A stretch of DNA of 64,000 bases, from assembly GCA_964194555.1 (NCBI GenBank), contig CAXMMT010000007.1:5958-69957 (forward strand), read 5' to 3'. Below are positions 51,524 through 60,294 of this stretch, piece by piece (within the stretch, counting starts at the first letter, position 1; every line of letters begins with the position of its first letter). Both the position numbers and the translations under genes were made by a program. The stretch is from SZUA-217 sp964194555. GTDB lineage: Bacteria; Actinomycetota; Acidimicrobiia; Spongiisociales; ZC4RG35. The notes beneath the pieces are model-generated. The model saw only the letters and a program-made list of their open reading frames with translations. It searched no databases and had not been told where the DNA came from.

Positions 51524-51886
51524 CTATGCGCCGGCGAGTGTTGTCGCCTGGACGAATCTCAGTTTCCAGGAGTCGTCAGTGTTGACCCATATCGATGACC
51601 GCCGCGCCCGCTGAGGCGAGCCGTTGTTGATGACGGTGTTCTCGTATGTCACGAGAGCCACGGTCGGAGCGAGAAGCTCGACGTCGAAGTTGTTGAACGG
51701 AAACTCCACTTTGAGGTCGCTCGCCTCTGACTCGATGAGATCGTCGCGGTCGTAAACGTGGCCGAACCGGCAGAAGTCGGTGAAATCCTGAGCGAGGATC
51801 CCATCGAGGAATCCACTGTCCGATCGGGTCTCCTGGCGCCAGAGACCCTCCTCGAGGGCCCTGAAGAACTCAACATCGGTAGTCAT
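51524..51886 (-). CDS. DUF4440 / NTF2-like protein
   Basis: A 120-residue NTF2-like protein: VEFFRALEEGLWRQETRSDS, FGHVYDRDDLIESEA, and RRSSIWVNTDDSWKLRFVQA. The pattern of a final Trp-Lys-Leu-Arg-Phe strand is typical of DUF4440. Overlaps the DUF952 gene by 4 bp. Confidence 0.78.
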   Translation of the reverse strand: MTTDVEFFRALEEGLWRQETRSDSGFLDGILAQDFTDFCRFGHVYDRDDLIESEASDLKVEFPFNNFDVELLAPTVALVTYENTVINNGSPQRARRSSIWVNTDDSWKLRFVQATTLAGA

Positions 51887-52215
51887 GGGACTGAGTATCC
51901 CACGGCCTCGATCACAGCATCGAGGGGAAGAGGGCCATAGATATGTGGGAACAGCTCGTTCGGCTCATACAGATCCTCGTACACGAGCCTCGATCCCACC
52001 TTCACTGCGGCGATGGAAAGCAGGGTCAAGTCGTCCCGTCCTGCGTAGAGGCTGCTGGCGACACGGTCGAGTTGGGCCGCTGTAGAGCAGTGGATGAAAC
52101 CCTCTTCTTCGAAGCCGGCGGGGGTGTAGGAGTCCGACCGGGATGCCCAGGCTTCGGTTTCCGCAATGTGGAAGACGTGGGCCGGTCGCTGAACTGCACC
52201 GACCCCGTAGAACAT
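51883..52215 (-). CDS. DUF952 family protein
   Basis: A 110-residue protein from ATG 52215. The DUF952 pattern is clear: HVFHIAETEAWASRSDS, the block GFEEEGFIHCSTAAQLDRVA, and the terminal FPHIYGPLPLDAVIEAV. Family function is not established; the fold resembles ADP-ribosyltransferase-related small domains. Confidence 0.85.
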   Translation of the reverse strand: MFYGVGAVQRPAHVFHIAETEAWASRSDSYTPAGFEEEGFIHCSTAAQLDRVASSLYAGRDDLTLLSIAAVKVGSRLVYEDLYEPNELFPHIYGPLPLDAVIEAVGYSVP

Positions 52216-52226
52216 TGCCCCCGACG

Positions 52227-52562
52227 CTAGAGCGCCCTCATTCGGTTGCCGCGTGCGTTGTGCTCGACCTCGGCAAGGCCCATCGCCTCGAGAACAGGAG
52301 ATACGTAGTTGCCAACTCTTCCCCGGAGACCCTTCTTCAGGCCGTACCAACCGCCGATCGGGTTGTCGTCCGAACGTGCCCAAGCTTCGACCGATCCCTC
52401 CTTCGCAGACTTCTGCTCGTCGGCGTTGCCGAGTTCCATCCAATCACCGTGCTCGACCAGCATCGTGTGCATGTCGTCAACGATGCGAAGGTCGTAGTGG
52501 AGGACGGTCTTGCCGACTGTGCACACCAGGATCGGTGGGTCGTGCTCCTCGTCACGATGCAT
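52227..52562 (-). CDS. Conserved hypothetical protein
   Basis: A 111-residue protein. It includes the run LHYDLRIVDDMHTMLVEHGD, then NPIGGWYGLKKGLRGRVGNY and a terminal LGLAEVEHNARGNRMRA-type segment, which looks like a conserved small family of unknown role. No signal or membrane segment. It lies in a minus-strand run of small proteins ending at 51524. Confidence 0.65.
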   Translation of the reverse strand: MHRDEEHDPPILVCTVGKTVLHYDLRIVDDMHTMLVEHGDWMELGNADEQKSAKEGSVEAWARSDDNPIGGWYGLKKGLRGRVGNYVSPVLEAMGLAEVEHNARGNRMRAL

Positions 52563-52637
52563 CTGGAATTGTGATCGCAGACTTGGTGTCGACGCCAGTC
52601 CCGGTGAATTCAGCTGGACTCATGGTTCACCTCATTG

Positions 52638-53039
52638 TTAGACGCCGTGGGCCACCTGGCGCTCGTACTCGTCGGCGTCAAAGGTGCCAATCGACTCCTG
52701 GACGAGCCTATCGGCATTGAACGTCCACGCTTCCCATCCGCTGAATCGAACGGCGTTGCCGGTTCCCCCCGGCGCGGTGTTGGTCCCTTCGTAGGTCCAC
52801 GAGTAGATCGCCCTGCGACCGGCTCCTCGAATCTGATCCATGATCACCACGGTGTCGGGGAAGGCGTCGAAAAAGCCCTGGAAGACCTCGGCAAGGGCAA
52901 CCCGCCCGACAGCCCGATCACCATCGTTGACCGTGATCGAGCCATCCTCCGCGAAGAAGGAGGCGACCGCCTCGGCGTCGTGTGAGCACCAGGCCGCCGT
53001 GTAGCGAGTGGCGAATTCTTCAAGCTCTTTGGGACCCAT
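52638..53039 (-). CDS. SnoaL/ketosteroid-isomerase-like protein
   Basis: A 133-residue NTF2-fold protein. It has EEFATRYTAAWCSHDAEAVA, FFAEDGSITVNDGDRAVGRV and FSGWEAWTFNADRLVQESIG. The pocket Asp/His pattern of polyketide-cyclase-like SnoaL proteins is present, but no substrate can be named. Downstream of nrdJ with an 18-bp gap. Confidence 0.82.
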   Translation of the reverse strand: MGPKELEEFATRYTAAWCSHDAEAVASFFAEDGSITVNDGDRAVGRVALAEVFQGFFDAFPDTVVIMDQIRGAGRRAIYSWTYEGTNTAPGGTGNAVRFSGWEAWTFNADRLVQESIGTFDADEYERQVAHGV

Positions 53040-53057
53040 TCTGTCAAGGTTACGCGT

Positions 53058-56000
53058 TCAGCTGCAGCCGGTGGTGTCCCCACATGTGAGGCAGACGTAG
53101 CAACTCCCGTTGCGGATGGTCATATGACCACAGTTGGAGCACACCGGGGAATCACCCATGTTTCCCGAGAGCACCATGTCGGATGTGGCCGCGTTGTCGC
53201 CGGCGGCCATCGCGGCAGCTACTGCGGTGACAACCTTCTCCACCATCGGCTCCGGCACGGTTCCGTTGGGTGAGTCGACAAACTCGGCCGCCCGTCGCAG
53301 CACTTCGACATCACCTTCGGTCACAGCGTCGCTCAGATCGAGCTGCAGTCCCGCTTCGACCGCCAGGCCCTTCGGCGGTGCGGCGAGGCCACCCTCGCGA
53401 TCCGGTGGAACCTGGGCGAGTTCATCCCGTTCCAGGTATTCGACGCCAAGCGCCCGGAACACATAGTCGATGATCGAGTTGGCCATCTTGATGTTCTCAT
53501 GACCCTCGACCATTCCTCGGGGCTCGAATGTCTGGAACGTGAACGAGTCTACGAACTCCTCCAACGGCACTCCGTACTGGAGACCCTTGGACACGGCAAT
53601 GGCAAAACAACTGAGGATGCCTTTGAGAGTCGCCCCTTCCTTGGCCAGGTCGATGAAGATCTCACCCAAGGTTCCGTCTTCGTACTCACCGGTGCGCAGA
53701 TAGACCTTGTGGCCACCAACGCGGGCCTCCTGGAGATACCCGGCACGTCGGGCGGGAAGCAGAAACCGGGGTGGCTGCATTCCCTGGGCGTATGCCTGGC
53801 TTGGCGAGGTTCCCGCCGGGAGGTTGCCCCAGTGGATCGCCTTCTCCTGCTCGACAGCAGCGGTGATTTCGGCGGCTTCCTCCTCGCTCTCCTCGCCTTC
53901 GTCGGCCGTGGAGTTGAGGGGTTGTACTGCCTTCGACCCATCCCGGTAGAGAGCCATGGCCTTGAGACCCCACTCCCACGAGAGGTGGTATGCCTCCTCG
54001 ATGGTCTCGGTGTCTACCTCATTGGGCATATTAATGGTCTTCGAGATTGCTCCCGAAATGAAAGGCTGAGCTGCCGCCATCATCTTGATATGGCCGTTGT
54101 GGTGAATGAACCGCCTGCCGTATTTCCCGTTCTTGTTGGCAGTGTCGAAGACACTGAGGTGTTCGTCTTTGATATGAGGTGCGTTTTCTATGGTCTGTCG
54201 ACCGCAGATGTGGTCGTTGGCCTCTGTGATCTGCCCTTTGCTGAACCCGAGTGCCTTGAGCAGATCGAAGTTCCACGAGGTGTACTCGTCCACTCCGAAG
54301 CCGAGTCGCTGCAATGTTGCCTCGCCAAATGTGAAGACGTTGAACGCGTGCTTCAGGTCGAAAACCCCGGGGAGCATTGCCTCGAGCTTTGCCAGGTCGT
54401 TGCTGTCGAAGCCCTTCTCGGCCAAAGCCAGATCGTTGATGTGTGGAGCGCCCTCGATCGAACTGGTCCCGACGATGTACTGCACTACGTCATTGATCTC
54501 ATTGAGGCTGTAGCCGAGGCTGGTCAGGGCCGGTGCTACCGACTGGTTGACGATCTTGAAGTAACCCCCGCCGGCGAGCTTCTTGAACTTGACGAGGGCA
54601 AAGTCAGGCTCGACACCCGTAGTATCACAATCCATTAGAAGCCCGATTGTGTTGTGGGAGACAAAACCATTGGCGACATAGGTCACGTTGTTCGGGACCG
54701 ACAAGTCATAGGTCAGCTGCTCCTCACCTAACTCGGCCGATGCGACACGGTCATAGAAGAAGCCGAGGAGGTGACCCAGCTCGGGGTCACCGGTCCGCTC
54801 ATAGAGCTTCTGTGCCGAGCGTCGTGATACGAGACCGTTCCGACTGAGGGCCAACAGCAATGTCTTGCGCAGGCTGTCGTTATCGGGCGCAAGCCGATCG
54901 ATCATGTCCCTACTCACAGGGATGTGATCGCAGCGAGCGGCTTGTTGGACATCGATTTCTCGAACTGCTGACTGCTTTCGATCACTCATGAACCCGATCT
55001 GGGCTCCCCAAAGCTCGCCGTAGGAGAGGTTGAGTACACGAAGAACAGCCAATGGCGAGTTCCCCCAACCGGTTGTGTCGTACTTTCTTGTGGTGGGGAT
55101 ACCCAGGGCAAGCATCAGCGATTGCACGTCGTGCGAGAAGTCGATGCTGGTTGTCGACCATGACTGGTAGCCAGCAGGATGGACCGTTCCATCTGCCTCG
55201 AATAGCCCTCTCAAAAAAGGCGAATAGACCGCCGGGCTGTTCGTGTGCAGGATTGTGTCAGGGATGTGTGGATGCCAGCCTTTCCCGGTGTGGCCTTCCA
55301 CGGGAGCATGTTTGGCGAGTCCTGCTGCTTGCCACCACAGAGCGAGCGCCACCGAGTGGAAGGCAACTTCGTGGTAGCCGGTTTTCTTCGTCACGTGAGC
55401 TTCGAGGCTGAATAACTCCTTTCCGAGCGTGGAGAGCCTCTCCACGACATCGAAGTCTCCGGCAGTCACAGCGAGACGGATTCCCTTCGCGTGCAATGAG
55501 CCGTCACCCATGAAATAGCCGACGAACTCAGCTAACTCAGGCGTGACCGTCTCCGGCACCCTCGTCGTGAAGTCACCGGTCCAATGCATCTCGCCAAGCA
55601 GGGGGAGCCTTACCTCCTGTGGCTCCCCGACGAGTTGGTCAAACTGAAGAGGGACGAGGTCCTCAGCTTTGATCTCGCTGAATCGTTTCCAAACCCATTC
55701 GCCATCCTCTTTGGCGACCTTGATCCGGTGGGTCGGCGTTCCCTGGATGCGAAAGCCGCGGTGCGTGCCCACTGTGACCACGGGTTCCACCCCGTTGACA
55801 TAGAATTGCTCAGCTCTTCTCGGGCCCTCGTCGGTCGAGACCCGAACTCCGAGATCCTGCCATTGTGCACCATTCGGGTCGCCAAGCGACTTGAGACGCA
55901 CCAGTCCTCTCTCGGTCGGAATAAGTGATCCCCCGACCAGACACCCGGTTGGCGCCAAAACACTTGACTGTGCGTTGCGATAGCCGGTTTTCTCGCCACG

Positions 56001-57731
56001 TTCGAGAGCGAGATCCCATGATTCGCGAGCCGCGGTAAGTAGATCGTCGGGACAGACGTCTGGATCGATACCCATCACCTTGGTGGTGATGGCGTCGAAG
56101 TCGTCGCCGTCATAAGCAGCCACCCGATGGTTGCGGATCACCCGGAGCATTGAGTCCCGGTTCTCCTCGAACTTGGGGAACGGCCCGACCACTCCTGCAA
56201 TCTCGGCAGAGGTGGCGTAGGAGAACCCGGTGAGGATGGAGGTCATCGCCCCGGCGATGGCACGACCCTCATCGGAGTCGTATGCGATGCCCTGACGCAT
56301 CAGCAATGATCCGAGGTTGGCGTAGCCAAGGCCGAGCGTTCGATAGTCGTATGAGCCCTGGGCGATCTCCTCCGAGGGGAAGTGGGCCATTGCCACCGAG
56401 ATCTCCAGCACGATGGTCCAGATCCGGATGGCGTGCTTGTAGGAGTCGATGTCGAAGATACCGGTCTCGTCGTCATAGAACCTGACCAGATTGACCGACG
56501 CCAGGTTGCAAGCGGTGTCGTCCAGAAAAAGATATTCCGAGCAGGGATTACTTGCCCGAATGCGACCGCCGGCCGGACTGGTGTGCCACTCGTTGATCGT
56601 GGTGTCGAACTGGAGACCGGGGTCGGCGCATGCCCACGCAGCCTCGGCGATCCGTGACCACAAGTCGCGCGCTTTGATCGTCTTGCGGACTGACCCGTCG
56701 GTGCGGTTGATCAGATCCCAGTCATTGTCACGCTCGACTGCTCTGACGAAGTCGTTGGTGATGCGGACAGAGTTGTTTGAGTTCTGACCGGAGACGGTGG
56801 CATATGCCTCTCCGTTGAAGTCTGCCGGGAAGCCACCATGGTTGATGAGGAGCTTGGCCTTCTCTTCCTCGACTTTCTTCCAGTCGACGAAGGTCTCGAT
56901 GTCGGGATGGTCGCCATCGAGGATGACCATTTTGGCGGCGCGACGGGTTGTTCCCCCCGACTTTATCGCGCCTGCCGCCCGATCTCCGATCTTGAGGAAA
57001 GACATGACGCCCGAGCTTTTGCCTCCACCGGAGAGCTGCTCGTTCTCCCCGCGGATCGAGGAGAAGTTGGAACCAGCACCTGACCCGAACTTGAAGATAC
57101 GAGCCTCACGAACCCACAAATCCATGATCCCACCCGGGTTCACCAGGTCGTCGCTGACCGACAAGATGTAGCAGGCGTGAGGTGTTGGTCTGCTGTACGA
57201 GTCAGGGGAGGAAACGAGTTCCTCAGTCTCTCCATCGACGTACCAGAGTCCTTGGGGTGGTCCAGTCAGCCCGTAGGCCTGATGGAGACCGGTGTTGAAC
57301 CATTGTGGCGAATTGGGCGCGGCCATCTGGGTGGCGAGCATGTAGCGAAGCTCGTCCTCGAAGGCCTCGGCGTCATCGGTCGACGCGAAGTAGCCCTCCT
57401 TCTCACCCCAGTGCTTCCAGGTGCCTGCCAGCCGATCGAAGACTTGCTTGGCGGAACGCTCGGGACCAGTGACGGGATTGCCGTTGTCATCGACAAGGGC
57501 CGTGCCTTCATCGTCGTACTGGGGGACCCCGGCCTTGCGGAAGTACTTGGACACCATGATGTCAGAGGCGACCTGGCTCCATTGGGCGGGGATCTCGGCG
57601 TCGGTCATCTCAAAGACGACTGAACCGTCGGGATTGGCGATTCTGGAGTCACGAGTCGACCACTCCAGTTGGTCGTATGGGTCGTTACCAGCCTCGGTGA
57701 AGCGACGGGTTATCCGTAGGCCTTCGCTCAT
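53058..57731 (-). CDS. nrdJ: Adenosylcobalamin-dependent ribonucleotide reductase (class II) with intein
   Basis: The precursor is 1557 residues from ATG 57731 with GGAGGAGG upstream; about 1126 residues remain after intein removal. Visible parts are the N-terminal NrdJ region (VASDIMVSKYFRKAG), the substrate loop NSPQWFNTGLHQAYG, the thiyl-radical site NPCSEYLFLDDTACNLAS, and APTG just before the intein with TIGLLMDCDTTG after it. A C-terminal zinc-ribbon tail is Cys-rich (CSNCGHMTIRNGSCYVCLTC). It reduces ribonucleotides using B12. Intein splicing is needed for activity. The open frame extends 87 codons further upstream but does not match the family. Confidence 0.93.
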   Translation of the reverse strand: MSEGLRITRRFTEAGNDPYDQLEWSTRDSRIANPDGSVVFEMTDAEIPAQWSQVASDIMVSKYFRKAGVPQYDDEGTALVDDNGNPVTGPERSAKQVFDRLAGTWKHWGEKEGYFASTDDAEAFEDELRYMLATQMAAPNSPQWFNTGLHQAYGLTGPPQGLWYVDGETEELVSSPDSYSRPTPHACYILSVSDDLVNPGGIMDLWVREARIFKFGSGAGSNFSSIRGENEQLSGGGKSSGVMSFLKIGDRAAGAIKSGGTTRRAAKMVILDGDHPDIETFVDWKKVEEEKAKLLINHGGFPADFNGEAYATVSGQNSNNSVRITNDFVRAVERDNDWDLINRTDGSVRKTIKARDLWSRIAEAAWACADPGLQFDTTINEWHTSPAGGRIRASNPCSEYLFLDDTACNLASVNLVRFYDDETGIFDIDSYKHAIRIWTIVLEISVAMAHFPSEEIAQGSYDYRTLGLGYANLGSLLMRQGIAYDSDEGRAIAGAMTSILTGFSYATSAEIAGVVGPFPKFEENRDSMLRVIRNHRVAAYDGDDFDAITTKVMGIDPDVCPDDLLTAARESWDLALERGEKTGYRNAQSSVLAPTGCLVGGSLIPTERGLVRLKSLGDPNGAQWQDLGVRVSTDEGPRRAEQFYVNGVEPVVTVGTHRGFRIQGTPTHRIKVAKEDGEWVWKRFSEIKAEDLVPLQFDQLVGEPQEVRLPLLGEMHWTGDFTTRVPETVTPELAEFVGYFMGDGSLHAKGIRLAVTAGDFDVVERLSTLGKELFSLEAHVTKKTGYHEVAFHSVALALWWQAAGLAKHAPVEGHTGKGWHPHIPDTILHTNSPAVYSPFLRGLFEADGTVHPAGYQSWSTTSIDFSHDVQSLMLALGIPTTRKYDTTGWGNSPLAVLRVLNLSYGELWGAQIGFMSDRKQSAVREIDVQQAARCDHIPVSRDMIDRLAPDNDSLRKTLLLALSRNGLVSRRSAQKLYERTGDPELGHLLGFFYDRVASAELGEEQLTYDLSVPNNVTYVANGFVSHNTIGLLMDCDTTGVEPDFALVKFKKLAGGGYFKIVNQSVAPALTSLGYSLNEINDVVQYIVGTSSIEGAPHINDLALAEKGFDSNDLAKLEAMLPGVFDLKHAFNVFTFGEATLQRLGFGVDEYTSWNFDLLKALGFSKGQITEANDHICGRQTIENAPHIKDEHLSVFDTANKNGKYGRRFIHHNGHIKMMAAAQPFISGAISKTINMPNEVDTETIEEAYHLSWEWGLKAMALYRDGSKAVQPLNSTADEGEESEEEAAEITAAVEQEKAIHWGNLPAGTSPSQAYAQGMQPPRFLLPARRAGYLQEARVGGHKVYLRTGEYEDGTLGEIFIDLAKEGATLKGILSCFAIAVSKGLQYGVPLEEFVDSFTFQTFEPRGMVEGHENIKMANSIIDYVFRALGVEYLERDELAQVPPDREGGLAAPPKGLAVEAGLQLDLSDAVTEGDVEVLRRAAEFVDSPNGTVPEPMVEKVVTAVAAAMAAGDNAATSDMVLSGNMGDSPVCSNCGHMTIRNGSCYVCLTCGDTTGCS
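54651..55943 (-). other. Intein with LAGLIDADG endonuclease in NrdJ
   Basis: Residues 597-1027 of the precursor (431 aa). It begins with Cys (CLVGGSLIPTERG) and ends VANGFVSHN before extein Thr1028. Block B is GTPTHRI, and block F is LTYDLSVPNNVTYV. Two LAGLIDADG motifs, FVGYFMGDGSL and LRGLFEADGTV, predict a homing endonuclease, since both keep the acidic metal ligand. The insertion point APTG/TIG is a conserved substrate-binding loop, a common intein site in ribonucleotide reductases. Confidence 0.92.
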
Positions 57732-58080
57732 TGATTGTGCCTCCTCCGCACTTCTCTCGTTCCGGCCGCAGGACCGAAAACATGTCCATTCATAGCTCCC
57801 ACCACTAGATGCTGTGGTGTGCGGGGAAGTGTCCACTACACCTGGTATGGACTCCAACACTGTAATTACACGCGTGCAACTCGTCAAGAACCAAGTTATC
57901 CACAGCTCGCGCAGCGTGCTCGGAGGACCAAAACGGCCATCCGGGCGGGGAAGTGAACGCCAAAACGGACGCTCAGGGGAAGTGACCGGCACCCTATATG
58001 GGTGTCGCCGGCTCAGCTAGTCCTATGTCTGATCAGTTTTCGCGGTCGGTGGTTTTAGCGTGTACACACGCTTCCGACGA
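57732..58080. promoter_or_regulatory. nrdJ upstream region: promoter, DnaA-box match and direct repeats
   Basis: On the minus strand a good promoter reads TTGACG, 17 bases, TACAGT (within ~57865-57890). Next to it is an exact DnaA-box match, TTATCCACA at 57896-57904 on the plus strand. CACTTCCCC (minus strand) occurs three times, at 57823-57831, 57947-57955 and 57976-57984, and CCGTTTTGG twice, at 57928-57936 and 57960-57968. These repeats are candidate sites for a regulator of deoxynucleotide supply. No cobalamin riboswitch or clear NrdR box was identified. Confidence 0.45.
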
Positions 58081-58731
58081 TCAGCGCACCGGGTGATCCC
58101 AGGAGTCCTCGGGGCGACCGGTGTCGATCGTCCAGCGGGGCAGAAAGATCTGGACGAGTGGCCCCATCAAGAGCGCGTAGAGAACGGTGCCGATCCCGAA
58201 GGTACCTCCCAACAGCACCCCGACGACGAGAACCGTCACCTCCATGATCACTCTGGTCAGACGGATGGACGGTCCTCGGCGAACGATTGCGGTCATCAGT
58301 CCGTCACGAGGGCCCGGCCCGAGGTTGGCGCCGATGTACATCCCTGAGGTCACGGCAACGAGGAGGATTCCGACGATCATCATCCCCGCGGCCCACCAGG
58401 TGTTCGGTGCCTCCGGGACCACGGCGGCCGTCACGTCGATCATCACGCCAATGACGATTGCATTGAGAAGCGTGCCGATCCCATAACGCTCACGAAGGGG
58501 GATCCAGAAGGCCAGGACGACAAAGGACACGAGGATCGACCAAATACCCACGGTTAGTCCCATCTGAACCGCCAGACCCTGGTGAAGGACATCCCATGGG
58601 GGAAGCCCCAACCCCGACCGAAGCATCAATCCGATCCCGATTCCGAAGAAGGTCAAGCCGATGACCAGCTGGACGAGACGTCTTCCCAAGCGAAGTCCGG
58701 TGACCGGGATGAACCAACGGGAGGTGTTCAA
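58081..58731 (-). CDS. YczE/YitT-like membrane protein
   Basis: A 216-residue protein with five to six helices. It has the conserved YczE features LMLRSGLGLPPWDVLHQGLA and MYIGANLGPGPRDGLMTAIV. Members are predicted integral membrane proteins of unclear transport role. Divergent from the peroxiredoxin-like gene. Confidence 0.82.
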   Translation of the reverse strand: MNTSRWFIPVTGLRLGRRLVQLVIGLTFFGIGIGLMLRSGLGLPPWDVLHQGLAVQMGLTVGIWSILVSFVVLAFWIPLRERYGIGTLLNAIVIGVMIDVTAAVVPEAPNTWWAAGMMIVGILLVAVTSGMYIGANLGPGPRDGLMTAIVRRGPSIRLTRVIMEVTVLVVGVLLGGTFGIGTVLYALLMGPLVQIFLPRWTIDTGRPEDSWDHPVR

Positions 58732-58881
58732 GGTCGCTCGTCAACTTGGGTTTTGACACTCTCCTCGCTGGTCACCATGTGCGAAGCGGGAGTTCGATCA
58801 TCACGATCCTTGGGCAATGGGAATGAACATGGGCTCGAGCACGCTAACAATGGGGACCTGTACCCGAGAAAGGAAGCAAAG

Positions 58882-59556
58882 TTGGCCATCGACTTCACAG
58901 TTCGCACTGCCACCGGTAGTCCATGGACGCTGTCCGATCATCTCGACGCGGCGGCCGTGATCACATTCCACCGGGGTGACTTCTGAACTTACTGCCACGG
59001 CCAGTTGGCCGTGATGGCTCAGCGACAGGGTGAATTCCTGGAGCGGGGTGCCAGGGTGTTCGGGCTCAGTGCCGATTCTCCCGCTCAGAACTCTGCCGTG
59101 ATGGAAAAGCTTGCTCTTCCGTTCCCGATCCTCTCCGACGGCGAAAGAGATCAGGCGGTGACTCCGCTCGGGTTTGCCGACGAGAAAGATCCCAGGCTGA
59201 TTTCGCGCCCCGGTGTCGTGATCATCTCCCCTGACGGAGAGATCGTGTCCCGGTTCGTGGGCAAGGACTACGCCGACCGCCCCGATGAAGATCAGATACT
59301 CGAGGAGCTTGGCTCCCTGGGTCTCGATCCGACAACGCAGGCAGCGGCCGAGCATGGTTTGGCCGAGCCCGGGAAGACGGCGATTCCGGGCGAGGGCCTC
59401 AGGTACTACTTCAGCGGGGCCAAGTTCGCCACGCTGGCGTTGAGGGGCCGATATCGGCACATCAGCGACGACTTCAAGGATGGCACCAAGGCATACGTGG
59501 CGATGGTGGAGCGGTACTTGGAGGCATTGGCGGCCGTGGGCGAGCGCAAGGCGTAA
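58882..59556 (+). CDS. Probable selenocysteine-containing peroxiredoxin-like protein (in-frame TGA)
   Basis: One continuous frame of 224 residues plus stop, interrupted only by TGA at 58984-58986. Before it: AIDFTVRTATGSPWTLSDHL and AAVITFHRGDF; after it: TYCHGQLAVMAQRQGEFLER, then RVFGLSADSPAQNS and PFPILSDGERD, the standard AhpC/TSA thioredoxin fold. TGA falls where relatives carry the peroxidatic Cys of RGDWCPYC, giving a U-T-Y-C site (Sec35, Cys38). A 7-bp hairpin with loop AGTT lies 16 bases after the codon, as bacterial SECIS elements require. TTG start at 58882 with AGGA upstream. Without Sec insertion it would be two broken pieces. Upstream of lutA by 12 bp. Confidence 0.8.
58984..59013 (+). 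promoter_or_regulatory. Candidate bacterial SECIS element with UGA(Sec) codon
   Basis: UGA at 58984-58986. The stem CACGGCC at 58996-59002 pairs exactly with GGCCGTG at 59007-59013 around the loop AGTT (59003-59006). Sixteen bases separate the UGA from the loop, and the loop carries a G. Both match the general rule for SelB-recognised bSECIS elements (16-37 base spacing, G in a small apical loop). Confidence 0.7.
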
Positions 59557-59568
59557 CGTGGCTGCCCT

Positions 59569-60294
59569 ATGGAGGGGCCGCGAGTCCAGCTTCTGGTCAC
59601 CTGCCTGGTTGATGCGTTAGCTCCCCAGGTGGGTCGAGCCACCCTGGCCGTTCTCGAGAGTTCGGGTTGCCGGGTGGATTTTCCCGAGGGCCAAACCTGC
59701 TGCGGACAACCGGCGTTCAACGTTGGTCTCACCGATCAGGCGCGTGAGATGGCGGCTCACACCCTCGATGTCCTCGACGACACGGAGGGTCCGATCGTGA
59801 TCCCTTCCGGATCGTGCTCCCAGATGATCGTCCACCACTACATGGAGCTTTTCGAAGGCACCGATCGAGCCGATCAGGCGGAGCGGGTAGCGGCCCGAAC
59901 CCGTGAGCTCACTCAGTTCCTCGTCGATGACCTCGGTGCCGACCTTTCCGTCTCATGTGACGGATGCTCGGTCGCCTACCACTACTCATGTCATGGCCTG
60001 CGTGGTCTCGGATTACAATCCGAGGCCGATCGGCTGTTGGAGGACATCGATCGTGTGGAACTCGAGGATGACAAGGAGTGCTGCGGTTTTGGGGGACTCT
60101 TCTCAGTCGAAATGCCGGCAATCTCGGCGGCGATCATGGATGAGAAACTCGACCGAGTTGAGGCGTCTGGCGCCGACACTCTGGTGGGCGGCGACGTCTC
60201 ATGCCTCATGCACCTGGAGGGAGGGCTTCGACGTAGAGGATCGAAAGTGGTGGTCCGCCATATCGCAGAATTATTGGCAGGAGACGACGCATGA
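59569..60294 (+). CDS. lutA: L-lactate utilisation protein LutA (Fe-S, CCG domains)
   Basis: A 241-residue protein with two cysteine-rich CCG-type domains: GQTCCGQPAFNVG and DDKECCGFGGLFS, with matching distal Cys (SGSCSQMIV, VSCLMH). The start reads VQLLVTCLVDALAPQVG as in LutA/YkgE. It forms the lactate-to-pyruvate oxidising complex with LutB and LutC. Overlaps lutB by 4 bp. Confidence 0.9.
   Translation: MEGPRVQLLVTCLVDALAPQVGRATLAVLESSGCRVDFPEGQTCCGQPAFNVGLTDQAREMAAHTLDVLDDTEGPIVIPSGSCSQMIVHHYMELFEGTDRADQAERVAARTRELTQFLVDDLGADLSVSCDGCSVAYHYSCHGLRGLGLQSEADRLLEDIDRVELEDDKECCGFGGLFSVEMPAISAAIMDEKLDRVEASGADTLVGGDVSCLMHLEGGLRRRGSKVVVRHIAELLAGDDA

Noticed and set aside
57732..58080. Cobalamin riboswitch upstream of the B12-dependent reductase
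   Set aside because: No B12-box-like conserved core could be found; only short repeats, a promoter and a DnaA-box match.
58882..59556. Simple nonsense-mutated pseudogene for the peroxiredoxin-like frame
   Set aside because: The only stop is exactly at the catalytic Cys, the rest of the frame is intact, and a SECIS-like hairpin is correctly placed; decay would not favour this position.
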